Of a stretch of 5,104 bases of DNA, positions 5,061 to 5,104 are shown piece by piece. Source of the DNA: an uncultured Clostridia bacterium (lineage in GTDB: Bacteria > Bacillota_A > Clostridia > Christensenellales > Aristaeellaceae); the NCBI GenBank assembly GCA_946613955.1, contig CAMOGC010000124.1, positions 1 to 5,104 of the forward strand, given 5' to 3'. The notes under the pieces were generated by a model that saw nothing but the letters and a program-made list of their open reading frames with translations, made no database searches and had not been told where the DNA came from. Position 1 is the first letter of the stretch; the number at the start of each line of letters is the position of its first letter. Made by a program: the position numbers and the translations under genes.

Positions 5061-5104
5061 TGAGATGATGGAAGTTTATTTCATTGGGAATGGATGATAC
5101 ATCA

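Overview
The window looks like a chromosomal piece of a GC-rich, low-branching-GC Firmicute of the class Clostridia, probably a gut anaerobe. The reasons are Bacillus/Clostridium-type (GSI-alpha) glutamine synthetase, textbook sigma-A promoters, strong AGGAGG-like ribosome binding sites, Rho-independent hairpins in 5' leaders, and protein-coding DNA with strong C/G preference at third positions. The species cannot be named from this sequence alone.

Layout. (1) 1-757, minus strand: the N-terminal 252 codons of glnA (glutamine synthetase), cut by the left edge. (2) 758-1025: a divergent control region with two back-to-back sigma-A promoters. Each transcript starts with nearly the same 18-nt leader, which forms the 5' arm of a terminator-like hairpin ahead of the gene. 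(3) 1026-2606, plus: asnB (glutamine-hydrolysing asparagine synthetase). (4) 2634-4175, plus: guaA (GMP synthase), 27 nt behind asnB with no promoter seen between them, so probably one operon. (5) 4176-5104: non-coding. It holds two tandem ~168-bp copies of a highly palindromic repeat, a diverged third copy inside a nested inverted-repeat structure, a strong intrinsic terminator, and at the right edge an extended -10 promoter reading out of the window.

How the genes fit together. GlnA makes glutamine from glutamate, ammonia and ATP. AsnB and GuaA both spend glutamine amide nitrogen and both use an ATP-pyrophosphatase (SGGxDSS) module. A glutamine producer and two glutamine consumers are thus transcribed divergently from promoters with matching leaders, which suggests shared control by premature termination/antitermination. 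The leader can alternatively fold a small hairpin with a six-base loop having A at position 1 and G at position 4, the signature recognised by ANTAR antiterminator proteins, but only one such loop is visible per leader.

The two most interesting signals are the twin attenuator leaders and the tandem structured repeat. In the repeat, a basal stem changes sequence between copies with compensatory substitutions, and the apices of its main hairpins share the heptamer CCRGTGG.
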